Assembly: GCA_032716605.1 (NCBI GenBank)
Contig: CM064580.1
Location: 34,296,381 to 34,360,380, forward strand
Length of the DNA: 64,000 nucleotides
Reading direction: 5' to 3'
From: Paralithodes platypus
Taxonomy: Eukaryota > Arthropoda > Malacostraca > Decapoda > Lithodidae
Numbering within the stretch: the first letter of the stretch is position 1; every line of letters starts with the position of its first letter. Made by a program: the position numbers and the translations under genes. The notes below the pieces were generated by a model. It did no database searches. It was given only the letters and a program-made list of their open reading frames with translations, and was not told where the DNA came from. Below are positions 23,888 through 33,912 of this stretch, one piece after another.

Positions 23888-25165
23888 AAAGGAGTACAAA
23901 GGAAATCAAGCAACAACAGTTCTAGTGACCCTTCTAGGCTGCTTGTCCTCCAAAATACTGAGGGTCAAGTGTCCAAACAGTGGTTTAACCCCTAACTAGC
24001 GGCCCACAACATAAGTCGAGTATAATAAATTTGGACTATCTGGCGGCGCGCGACATAGGTCGTGTGGCAATTTCAGCACGTAATGTTGCTGAGAGAGAGA
24101 GACAAGTGGTGGCAGGAGAGTAGCGAGCGTATGACTGCTCCAGACCACCGCGGCGAACCTACTGACACGTATCCCACCTCCTCCCTCCCTCTCTCACTCG
24201 CTACATACTGAATTGTATGGGGAAAGTACCGAATTACATGCTTTTTGCACTCGTGTTGCACGGTTGTTGCAAGAAAACTAGCGGTCATAAAAGGATCGTT
24301 GTGGTGTCATTGGAAAGCTCTGTTTATGCCCTTTCAGGGATAGATACTTGTTTTACGCTCTGGGTCTTATTTAGGCATGAAAATGATCACGTAAACAGCC
24401 CTATTTTGGCTAAAAACACCCCGCTGGGCGGTACATATAAATAGACCGCCTAGCCCGCCAATAAGGTGTTAAAGTGGGTAAGGCAACATTGGAAGGGAAC
24501 TACTGCCCTGAAACTAATGTCCGTGGCAGGATTAGGAAGTTAGTAGGGGACAGATGGGTTAGTAACTGAGGGGGGGATAAAATAAAGTTATTCGTTTACA
24601 AACGCGGTCAGTCACGGGTTTGATGCGAGATATTTGTCTAGGCGAAGTTTAAATGAATCAACAGTGCTGCAGTCTTTAACATCTCGGGGAAGCCCATTCC
24701 ATAAGTTGACAACTCGATTGAAGAAGAAATTCTTAGATTCGTGTGAGTTAAAAGATTTACCAATAATTTTGCAACCGTTTCCCTGCATATAATTAGATTG
24801 GTCGATAGTGAAGTACTTACTACAGTTCATATTGTCGATGCCTTTGATGATTTTGAACACTTGAATTAACTCGCCTCTTAATCTGCGCTGGGTTAAAGGA
24901 AATAGATTTAATTATCTAAGACGCTCCTCGTATGGTTTGTTCTTTAGGCTAGGTATAATTTTGGTAACTCTACGTTGAACTCGTTCTAGCTTGTCTATAT
25001 CTTTTTGGTAATAAGGGCACCAGGATTGAACGCAGTATTCCAGAAGAGGGCGGACTAAGGAATTGTAAAGGGTTAGGATAACGTCTTTGGATTTATGCTC
25101 AAATGACCTTCCTATAAAGCCAATTATTTTGTTTGCCTTCTTAACAACTTCTGAACATTGTTCAG
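23888..25165 (-). mobile_element. CR1 LINE 3' fragment (contains MITE 1b)
   Basis: A 5'-truncated copy of the CR1 element at 37.9-41.5 kb. Coding pieces lie at 24,612-24,860 (FKIIKGIDNMNCSKYF through WNGLPRDVKDC) and 24,912-25,165 (SFEHKSKDVILTLYNSLVRP, CVQSWCPYYQKDIDK). The 3' terminus is at 23,888 with the decamer TTTGTACTCC (minus strand). The coding frame is intact over 24,612-24,860 where the longer copy has a 1-base deletion. Confidence 0.85.
23985..24472. mobile_element. TTAA MITE family 1, copy b (piggyBac-like)
   Basis: A 480-bp element (23,989-24,468), exactly the length of copy a, between TTAA at 23,985-23,988 and 24,469-24,472. The ends are CCCCTAACTAGCGG and, on the complement, CACCTTATTGGCGG. 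It sits in the 3' UTR of a CR1 fragment. The other CR1 copy at 38,037-38,040 reads ttag with no insert, a second empty site. Confidence 0.88.
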
Positions 25166-25416
25166 AAGTAGGCATCGGCAAATATTCGCTAATACTGAGC
25201 GAATGTTGCTAATGTCGCGCTACATTTGCCTTTGGCAGTGCTGCATATGTCCAGCGAGACATGGCTGATATCCCTTAGTACCGTGACCGCTTGGCTGGAG
25301 AGCGGACGGGGGCCTACCACGCTCCCGCTCACTGGCACCCGTCTCCATAGGCTTTAAGACCCTGTAAATTGCTTTAAATTGTCCTATCGTTCCAGAATGG
25401 TCCTGCAACTAACGGG

Positions 25417-25682
25417 TTAAGGAGAAGGAGAAATCCTACTTGGTAAAATTGATTGAGGCTTGGGCTCTCATCCAGACTGTTGGTGGCTTAGAGTATAATA
25501 TCGCTTAGTAGTTCACATGTAGTTGTGTGATACACTTAACTCTCGTGCATGGCTGGCTGAGAATGAAATGACATCAATTCAACCTGAGTTGTGTGAAAAT
25601 ATTTGTACTCTGGAATATGGGTCCTACAACTTGTGTATGAAATAGAATATATTTTCCAAGAAGGACTTCTCCTTCTCCTTAA
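25417..25682. mobile_element. TTAA MITE family 5
   Basis: A 258-bp element (25,421-25,678) between TTAA at 25,417-25,420 and 25,679-25,682. The inverted repeats are about 23 bases with two mismatches (GGAGAAGGAGAAATCC left, GGAGAAGGAGAAGTCC as right complement). It inserted at the right target duplication of MITE 2b. It is non-coding. Confidence 0.85.
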
Positions 25683-25699
25683 CATAAACAGGAAAAGAT

Positions 25700-25790
25700 T
25701 AAGAATTACTTATCATGCTATGGTAGAGTTGATTATAGCATGGACTTTCGTCTTGACTGTTGGTGGTTCAAATCCTGGCTGAGAGCATAG

Positions 25791-25793
<3 letters not shown>
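25700..25793 (+). mobile_element. tRNA-derived SINE E, copy 2
   Basis: A box TGGTAGAGTTG at 25,721-25,731 and a perfect B box GGTTCAAATCC at 25,765-25,775, followed by CTGGCTGAGAGCATAGATAA and a (TA)n run. Both boxes together indicate an internal polymerase III promoter. The fold is too diverged to be called a tRNA gene. Confidence 0.7.
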
Positions 25794-25861
<68 letters not shown>

Positions 25862-26107
25862 GAGGCGCCCCGAGCATGTAAGTGCCATTTGAAAATCTTG
25901 ATAAAATCTTTAGTAAATTGCGATTTACTCAATACATTAACAAAATGGCACTTACATCCCTTTGGACTATGTATGTATATATATACGAGGCTCGCCCCGT
26001 CCAAAGGGACGTAAGTCCCATTTTTTATTTATTGAGTAAATCGCGATTTACTAAAGATTTTATAAAGATTTTCAAATGGCACTTACATGCCTTTCGACTC
26101 GGGGCGC

Positions 26108-26181
<74 letters not shown>
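25794..26181. repeat. (TA)n microsatellite enclosing a foldback palindrome
   Basis: TA runs at 25,794-25,860 and 26,111-26,180 flank a ~250-bp palindrome (25,861-26,110). Its ends are GAGGCGCCCCGAG and its exact complement. The arms share AAGTGCCATTTGAAAATCTT and GCGATTTACTCAATA, and the centre is a TATATATA loop with GAGGCTCGCCCCGTCC. A TA target and hairpin structure suggest a Tc1/mariner-type MITE, by inference. Confidence 0.8.
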
Positions 26182-26182
<1 letters not shown>

Positions 26183-26286
26183 TTTGGCTGCATACATTTA
26201 ATTTCATTCAGACACTTGCTCAATCATTCAGGAGTGCCAGAATGAGCCCTAATATAGCGTAAATATTCCCGCACCGTAAGTGTTAA
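26182..26286 (-). mobile_element. TTAA MITE family 2, copy c (one end only)
   Basis: Reverse complement of the left ~100 bases of MITE 2, ending at 26,282 with TTAA at 26,283-26,286. The rest of the element is absent, broken at the TA microsatellite. Confidence 0.75.
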
Positions 26287-26307
26287 TATAAATAGGAAAA
26301 GGTTAAT

Positions 26308-26965
26308 ATTCTTTATTAGGTCTTGCTGAGGCGTCCTCCAAGAAGCTGGTTGATGCTAAACCGCGTCAAGGGGTTCTTTACCCCTGCTCAGCTTCTTGCT
26401 CTGTACAGGGGCACAGTGCATCCTTGTATTGAGTATTGTTCACATGTGTGGGGAGGATCTCCCCCACACAGCACTTCTAGACAAAGTAGAAAGGAAGGCG
26501 TTTCGTATCATTAACTCCCATCCATTCACCGACTCTCTACATTGTCAGTCTACAATCTCTCTCTCTTCTCCGCAATGTTGCATCTCTCTCACTATTATAT
26601 CGCTACTACAATAATCAATGTTCCTCAGAGCTCTCTCAGTGCATACCACTTCCTCTACGTAGGCTACATAATACCCATCTTGCAACACAATTCCACCCCT
26701 ACTCTGTACAACTTTCCAACTCAAGAGTGAAACGTTACTTCCAATCATTCTTCTATTCAACAGCTGAGCTCTGGAACTCTCTCCCTGAATCCATCTTTCC
26801 CCCACCCTATGACTTAAATTGTTTCAAATTCCGTATTTCCAGACATTTTGGCTCGAACGTTCCTTGATTTTGGCCCTGTCACTCTTTAAACTCTGGGGGA
26901 GGCACTCGTCACAGGCTGTTTTGCCTTTTGTCTCCCTCATCCACATAAAACAAAAAAATATATAT
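26308..26965 (+). mobile_element. LINE family A 3' fragment
   Basis: Matches the C-terminal coding region (LNRVKGFFTPAQLLALYRGT in one frame; LDKVERKAFRIINS in another) and the 3' UTR, ending in AAACAAAAAA at about 26,960. Frameshifts separate the pieces. Confidence 0.8.
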
Positions 26966-26971
26966 ATATAT

Positions 26972-27008
<37 letters not shown>

Positions 27009-27049
27009 TATATACAGTATATATATACAGTATATATATGGAGGTAAAA

Positions 27050-28225
27050 TCACAAATACGTGTGATCAAATTATGTAGTAAAACTCGCTAGGAATATTGA
27101 AACAATGGAACACCAAGCTTTCGTCTATTCTCTCAAGACATCTTCAGGGTAAACCCGTCCTAAATCATCTGTGAGTTGCTAACTAGCATATAAATACACA
27201 AAGTGTTGCCATCCTACTGCCTGTTGCCATATTTTTTGGAACATACTTCTTTTACATACAAAATAAATGTCTTACAAATTATATATACTTATGCAGATAT
27301 GCATATACATTGAAATAATGCCTAACAATACAATCCTCATAGTATTAGATAGTTAGGTATCTAATTAATACTATACACCTGAGGTATGATCACTATGTAT
27401 TTTCCTTTTGTTTTATATAATAATTATTGTGTATATGTATGTTTATGTATGTACAGTATATATGTGTGTGTGTGTATGTAGGTGTGTGTATGTATATGTG
27501 TGTTTATGTATATATACTGTTTAGTTGTGAGGGGGATATGCCAGGTGTGGGCCATTCGGCTTTCTACAGACTCCTTTTTCCTTATGTTGATCTGACCATT
27601 TTGGGAAGGTCAATCCCCAGGGCCCATAGTATTATTGAGTTGGGGCTATAATTCGGCCTTAAAATAAGGGTTGGGTGTGGGAAGGATCTGCCTTGTGTGG
27701 ACCAATCGGCTTTCTGCAGACTCCCATTTTGCTTTTGTTCTTATATATGTAATTTTTATTTGTATGTATGTAATGTATGCGTGTATATGTATGTATATGT
27801 GTATGTATATGTAACTATATGTACAGTATATCTGTATGTATTTCTTCATATTTACATAAGTTAGATAAAAGTTTGAAAGGGATCTGCAAGTTCATTGATT
27901 TGTATCAAATTGTATAGATGATTAGATTGTATTATTAGGCATATTTCAATGATATGCATATCTGTATAAGTATATATAATGTGTAAGACATTTATTTTGT
28001 ATGTAAAAGAAGTGTTCCTAAAAATGTGGCAACAGGCAGTAGGATGGCAACACTTTTTGTATTTATAATGATATGCTAGTTAGCACCTCACAGATGATTT
28101 AGGATGGGTATTTAAGCCTCACTCGCCCCCTGTTTTCTTGTATTACCCTGAAGATGTCTTGATAGAATAGACGAAAGCTTGGTGTTCCATTGTTTCAATT
28201 TTCCTATTGAGTTTTACTACATATA
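27050..28225. mobile_element. Large inverted repeat, Penelope-like termini
   Basis: Arms of about 290-300 bases (27,050-27,345 and 27,925-28,225) are inverted copies of each other around a ~580-base centre. In the direction leading outwards each arm carries CCTGAAGATGTCTTGA, AGACGAAAGCTTGGTGTTCC and GTTTTACTACAT. This is the kind of terminal repeat I associate with Penelope-like elements, whose LTRs can encode hammerhead ribozymes. No RT or GIY-YIG domain is present, so the assignment is tentative. Confidence 0.55.
27520..27750. repeat. CR1-type 3' tail repeat G, copy 1
   Basis: Two imperfect direct sub-repeats, each with a GGCCATTCGGCTTTCT/CCAATCGGCTTTCTGC word followed by CAGACTCC and a T-rich, TTCTTAT-like end. 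It matches 55,885-56,107. The octamer-like end resembles CR1 termini. It lies in the loop of the inverted repeat. Confidence 0.6.
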
Positions 28226-28817
28226 CTGTATATATATATACTGTATATATATAAGAGAAGTTATTATGATTCCCTTATTCCTTTATTCGTTTTGTTGCTA
28301 GCTTGTTGAAATTACAAGTAGTAATAATTCATATTCCAAACCCTTGACATTTATAATTACCGGTATTGTTATTATTTCAAACCTGTATTTTTATTTTGAA
28401 CCTTCCTTTGAATGTTAAACCCATGTTAGTATTCAGTCACTTGGCATTATTTTGAACTTTTGTTATGCTTGGACATATTTTGCATATGGTACGACACGTA
28501 AAGGTAGCAGATGCAAATTTTAGAGTTAACAACGCATTACCTGTTGCAGTCTTTCTAGTAACGTAGCTCTTTGTTTCTTTTGGTATCTATGTTCTTCATT
28601 TGCCATATACCTCTTTGTTCAAGCTCCTGTAGTTCAGTGGTTTATTACATTCTCTTTTGTTTCTTATATGTTCCCTTACACACTGAGCACAAAGACTTCC
28701 TACTATAGTGTCATCCAACCCTACGACAGAGCTCAGACGGTAAGCTTTAATGTACCCTTGTTGATACGCCCACCAGAAATAGCTCTCTCTCTCTCCTTGG
28801 CTTGCCCATCAAACGTA

Positions 28818-28863
<46 letters not shown>

Positions 28864-29744
28864 TGTTTAATATATGTGCATGCGTGTGTGTGTATGTATG
28901 TGATTATAATTATTATAAGCATTATGACTTGCATCAGGACCATTAGCAAAATACAGACTGCTAATGTTCTTCCATATGTCTGTCTCTATAATGCTGTTCG
29001 GGGTGAATGGCACGTTTACAGCTTATCATGGAGTTTCATTGTCAAGTTGGCAACATTGTTGTTGGAATGTAGTACTTAGTGATCTACAGATGTCTTTAAT
29101 GAGCTCTCTTATAAATTGTGTTCATTTATTATGACAATTAAGTCTTCTTCTTCATTGTCATTAATTTGAATCAACAATAACTACATGCAACCTTTTATTC
29201 CCGGTTCCGCTAGGAAGAGGGCTGTGTTTAGCTGACTTGACATTTGTTTTTAATCGACCGTTTGAGACACTACTCTTCCTAAACGATGGTGCTGCCTCCA
29301 CGATATTAAGCACTAAGACCAAAGTTGCTTACAGAGCCAAAATGTACAAAGTGAACCTGTCGATTTTTTGCGACCGACTGTGAAGGCCCTTGCACCGCAA
29401 TATTGTCTAAAACGGTTAGTAGCGGAATCGGGATGTAGCAGATTTATCCGCCCTTAATAGTTTATATTTATGTGGTAAATAGATGATAATACTCACTGCT
29501 AACAAAATGTTCGTATATAAGTAATCTTTTCAATTGTATCTCTATCTGTACACAATTTTACTGTCTTTAATGGAGGGTGAATTATAATCCAAGATACGCT
29601 AAATGGCAGCTATTGCGTATTCCTAATTATTCCTATGTGTTAAGATGGTTTTATCAATTCCACTTTCTCCTGGGCAGGTTTTTTTTTTTTTTTATCGTCG
29701 CTTTAATTTATGTATTTGTATATGTTATGGGTTTTGTGAGAAAA
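28226..29744. other. Unassigned AT-rich DNA
   Basis: No gene was recognised. There is a TA run of about 42 bases at 28,819-28,861, and a GC-richer patch at 29,200-29,460 has no identifiable coding sense. Confidence 0.4.
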
Positions 29745-29978
29745 CTTTATATTTATAGTGGTGCTATATTTTACTTTATATTTATAGTGGTGCTATATTT
29801 TACTTTATATTTATAGTGGTGCTATATTTTACTTTATATTTATAGTGGTGCTATATTTTACTTTATATTTATAGTGGTGCTATATTTTACTTTATATTTA
29901 TAGTGGTGCTATATTTTACTTTATATTTATAGTGGTGCTATATTTTACTTTATATTTATAGTGGTGCTATATTTTACT
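29745..29978. repeat. 29-bp tandem repeat, 8 units
   Basis: Eight essentially identical units of 29 bases (CTTTATATTTATAGTGG then TGCTATATTTTA). The lack of divergence indicates recent expansion. Confidence 0.97.
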
Positions 29979-30073
29979 CATCTTCGTCATTTAGTACTCT
30001 TTTCCATATTCTTGTGTGTATTACTTCTTGGTTTTGGACGTCAAATATTTTGCTCGTCAATTATGTAGTGTGT

Positions 30074-30462
30074 TGGTGGGTGGATGAGACTCGTTAGCCT
30101 TGGTCGGCAACTCATCTAGGGGAGACAACCTTATACAAATCCGGGTGGATGGGACTCGTCAGCCTTGGTTGGCAACCTGTCTAGGGGAGTAAACCTGATA
30201 CAAATCCGTACTGCTGACCTAAGGGTAAGGCAGGTTAGTGGATGAATTAGCCGAACACCACTGTAGAAAAATAGTGCTAACAAGATACACAGAGGGCCTC
30301 TGAGTCGGACAGATCCTAAATTGAGTGGTTAATCCTGTAAGTCCTTTACTAAACTGGCTCGGGTTGTCACTCTCACAGGGAATAGGTCCGCTGGGGGCAT
30401 CTGTGTATGGCCACCCTCGTAAGGGAAGTAAGGCGTCCGGCAATAGATAGATAGATAGTTGG
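30074..30462 (+). mobile_element. SINE-like repeat C, copy 3
   Basis: The best-preserved copy. Two tandem 66-base head units start GGTGGATGAGACTCGTTAGC and GGTGGATGGGACTCGTCAGC. A ~200-base body follows, then a 3' hairpin region GGCCACCCTCGTAAGGG, AGGCGTCCGGCAATAGATAG and (GATA)n. The tail equals that of the RTE-like LINE apart from the hairpin loop. Confidence 0.8.
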
Positions 30463-30885
30463 TGGGTTGATTTCTACAGTTAGTGCTTTAAGTTTTCTCC
30501 AGAAAACCTCCGGTTCAGAGTATGTGTTTGTTAGTTGTGAGTGTGTTTTCCAAAGGTTTGTTTTCTTCTTCTTTTAAGGTTATTCTTTAAGTGTTTTGTA
30601 TTAATTGATATATGTTAAAGTGCATTATTGTCCAACCTTGGGTGTTTGCATGGTGTCTAAATGTGTTATATGTTTGTATTATTGATTGTTTCTTGGGTAA
30701 GAGTTGTAACAGTTAATTTCTTTAATTTTGTGAGTGGTATGTGTGTGTGTATTGCTTGCTTAATTGTGTTGTACTATGATTCAATTTCTGCAGATATTGC
30801 TTCTATTGTAGTGTGACTAATTTCAGTTTCTGTTATATGCTCTTCTATATGAGCTTTGAATTATTCCCAGTTTCTATCTATCTAT

Positions 30886-32162
30886 CTATTGCCGGACGCC
30901 GTTATCCCCGAAGGGGTGGCCACGAACGAAACGGCCCCATGCACCTCTGTCCCCAGTCAGTCGACTCCCCTCCTCCCATCCAGTACCACCTTCACTCATA
31001 TACTTCTTCACTCCATCCTTCCACCTCTCATTCGGTGTACCTCTCCCTCTCTGTCCTTCCACCTCGCTCTCGTACACTCTCTTAGTCATTCTCTCGCTTC
31101 CCATACGTTCCACATGGCCGAACCATCTCAAGGTGTTCATTTTCACACTTTTCAGCACATCTACATCCACACCACACCTCTCTCGTACTTTCTCATTTGT
31201 CTGTCTATCCCTCCATGTAACTACGCACGCACTTCTCAGGTAACTAATTTCTACCCCTCTCACTCTTGGTTTGAGTCCCTTCACCAACGTCTATGCTTCG
31301 CTCCTGTAAGTCAATGTTGGGATTACCACACTGTCATGCAAAGACTTCTTCACTTCCATGCTGACCACCCTTTTTCTTGTTACTGCTTTCAGCATTCCTA
31401 CAACCCTCTTCCCCTGTTTCACCCTCTCCCACACTTCTTCATCCATACTCTCATCTTTACTCAACACACTGCCTAAATACTTGAATGAGCTGACATTCTC
31501 CATAGCCTGACCATTCAACTTCACCTCACACTCTGTGACTGTACCCCTTTCAAAGACCATAACTTGCTCTTCCCCGCATTTACCCTCAGATTCCATTTTT
31601 CACACACTGTTCCAAACATATTTACCAGCCCCTGCAACTCCCATTCACTATCGCTCATCAGAACTTTATCATCAGCAAACAGTAATACAGGCAACTTCCA
31701 CTCGTTTCTCTCCCTTATCAGAGTTACACCAACATCCACTGCTCTTCCTTGTAATTATTTCATGACTTCATCCATATATATATTGAACAACCATGGGGAC
31801 ATCACACACCCTTGCTTCAACCCAACATTCAGATCAAAGAACTCGCTCTGCTCCTTCTCCACACGTACTGACGCCTTTGCACCCTCATACATGCTCTTCA
31901 CTGCTTTCAGCAACTTGCCATCTACTCCGTATATTCTCAGTACTTTCCACAAACCTTCTCTATCAACTCTGTCATAGGCCTTCTCCAAGTCCATAAAGGC
32001 AGCATACAACTTATGTCCCTTCTCCAGACATTTCTCCACAACACATTTCAGGGCAAAAATCTGTTCTACACATTCTCTTCCCTTCCTAAACCCGCCCTGC
32101 TCGTCACCTATCCATTTCTCTGTACTCGCTCTCACTCTCTCAATCACTACCCTACTATACAC
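30886..32162 (-). pseudogene. Family B reverse transcriptase and C-terminal domain (pseudogene)
   Basis: Reverse transcriptase of an RTE-type LINE. Pieces in order on the minus strand: 32,162-31,755 carries RT fingers/palm blocks (GDEQGGFRKGRECVEQIFAL; MDLEKAYDRVDREGLW with the catalytic Asp; LNVGLKQGCVMSPWLFNIYM). 31,739-31,521 carries LLFADDKVLMSD (active-site box). 31,596-31,291 and 31,287-30,886 carry the thumb and C-terminal RWFGHVERM block and reach the stop at the GATA tail. At least three frameshifts separate these pieces. Family assignment rests on the nearly absent 3' UTR, the short tandem tail and the WFGH motif. Confidence 0.85.
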
Positions 32163-32165
32163 CTT

Positions 32166-33803
32166 CCCTACTACGCTTTTTTTTTCTTTTTTTTCTTTTT
32201 TCTATGTGATTGAGGGAGGCAAAAGGCATAACTGCCTATAGCGAGTGCCTCCCCCATAGTTGAAAGAGTGACAGGGCCAAAATCAAGGGACGTTCGAGCC
32301 AAAATGCCTGGACACACGGAGTTTGAAGCAATTTAAGTCATAGGAAGAGGGAAAGACTGATTCTGGGAGAGAGTTCCAGAGCTCAGCTGTTGAGTAGAAG
32401 AAAGTTTGAGAGTAGCGTTTCACTCTTGGGTTGGAGAGTTGCACAGAGTAGGGGTGGGATTGAGTTGCAAGACGGGTACCACGTGCCCTACGTAAAGGAG
32501 GTGGTATGCACTGGGATAGCTCTGAGGAACACTGATTATTATAGTAGCGATAGAATAGCGAGAGAGATGCAACATTGCGGCGGAGAGAGAGAGATTGCAG
32601 AAAGTTGGTGAGTGGACGGGAGTTAATGATACGAAAGGCCTTCCTTTCAACTTTGTCTAGGAGAGCGGTGTGAGAGGAACCTCCCCACACATGTGAACAA
32701 TACTCAATACAAGGGCGCACTATGCCCCTGTACAGAGCAAGAAGCTGTGCAGGGGAAAAGAATCCCCTAAGGCGGTTGAGCACACCCAGATTCTGGGAGG
32801 CTGCCTTAGCAAGACTGGTAATATGGTCCTTCCAAATGAGAGCAGAAGAAAAAGAGACACCAAGAATATTGAGAGAAGATGAAGGGTTGATTTTTGTATT
32901 GTTGAAGAATAAGGGATAGTCCGCTGGGAGATCCTGACGGGTAGATAGATGGAGAAATTGGGTTTTGGAAGCATTAAAGTTAACAAGGTTTTCTCTGCCC
33001 CATTGGAAATAGTATTTAGATCAGAATTTAAGAGTTCTATGGCTTCATTACGTTTGTCGTTGAGGGATTGCTGGCTGGGGCGTTCTGAAAAACTAATGGA
33101 GTAGTGTAAGGTTGAGTCGTCTGCGTATGAATGGATGGGAATTAAGGTACAGTTAAGGAGATCATTTATAAAAATTAGAAAGAGAATAGGAGATAGGACA
33201 GAGCCCTGAGGAACACCGGAGTTTATAGGGTGAGGAAGTGAACAATGGCCGTCCACAACCGCGGCTATGGAATGGCCGGAAAGGAAATTAGAGACAAAGG
33301 CACAGATGGAGGGATAGAAACCGAAGGAGGGTAGTTTAGAAATTAAAGATTTATGCCAGACTCTATCGAAGGCTTTCGATATGTCTAGTGCAATAGAAAA
33401 AGTCTCACCGAAGTCCCGAAAGGAGGATGATCAAGAGTTAGTAAGATATGAAAGAAGATCACCAATAGAGCGACCCTTAAGGAAGCCATACTGGCGATCT
33501 GAGAGCAGATTATGAGAAGAGAAATGCTTAAGAAATTTGGAAGCAAGAATAGTTTCAAAAACTTTAGAAAGACAAGAGATAAGAGCAATTCGACGGTAGT
33601 TGGAGGGTTGAGAGCGGTCACCCTTCTTTGGGACAGGTTGAATGAGAGCAAACTTCCAGCATGAAGGGAAGACGTTAGAGGATAGACAGAGACGAAAGAG
33701 TTTGCCTAGGCAGGGAGTCAGCACGGAAGCACAGTTTTTGAGAACAACAGGAGGAACACCGTCCGGACCGTACGCCTTATTAGTGTTAAGCTTAGAAGGC
33801 ATA
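32166..33803 (-). mobile_element. LINE family A insertion inside the RTE-like LINE
   Basis: A 5'-truncated family A copy, minus strand, with its A-rich tail (T-runs at 32,179-32,201 on the plus strand) next to the RTE sequence at 32,165 and its 5' end near 33,803. It has the pre-insertion TTAA (33,477-33,480) that is filled by MITE 1a in the 4-kb copy. I could not define clear target-site duplications. Confidence 0.87.
32283..33802 (-). pseudogene. Family A reverse transcriptase (pseudogene, best copy in window)
   Basis: Three open pieces in order. 33,802-33,431 carries the RT N-terminal blocks: KAYGPDGVPPVVLKNC, PVPKKGDRSQPSNYRRIAL and SDRQYGFLKGRSIGDLL. 33,256-32,720 carries the palm: SGVPQGSVLSPILFLIFIND, then HSYADDSTLHY with the YADD active site. 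32,783-32,283 carries the C-terminal domain (LNRLRGFFSPAQLLALYRGI, CIEYCSHVWGGSSHTALLDK, ELWNSLPESVFPSSYDLN). Frameshifts separate the pieces and the first catalytic-Asp block lies in the gap between them. The endonuclease is absent because of 5' truncation. Confidence 0.85.
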
Positions 33804-33912
33804 AACCCCGGTGGTTACCACACACTCCTCTTTCCCCTTTACCCTTATACAGGGTGACTATTATGCCGGTCTTCCAGTCATCAGGTGCACTCCCTTTCTC
33901 CCATGCTAGTTT

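Larger units (their letters stand above)
23711..25420. mobile_element. TTAA MITE family 2, copy b, split by a CR1 fragment
   Basis: The left part, 23,715-23,887, matches 8,330-8,515. The right part, about 25,171-25,416, matches the rest of that MITE. Between them lies a reverse-oriented CR1 fragment that carries another MITE. TTAA flanks are at 23,711-23,714 and 25,417-25,420, and the right one is shared with the neighbouring family 5 MITE. Confidence 0.82.

Noticed and set aside
25700..25793. True tRNA gene
   Set aside because: Good A and B boxes, but the arms do not form a convincing cloverleaf and it runs into a TA tail; better explained as a tRNA-derived SINE.
30886..31476. Plus-strand frames opposite the RTE-like LINE
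   Set aside because: Antisense shadows of the LINE coding sequence; Ser/Pro/His-rich and without domains.
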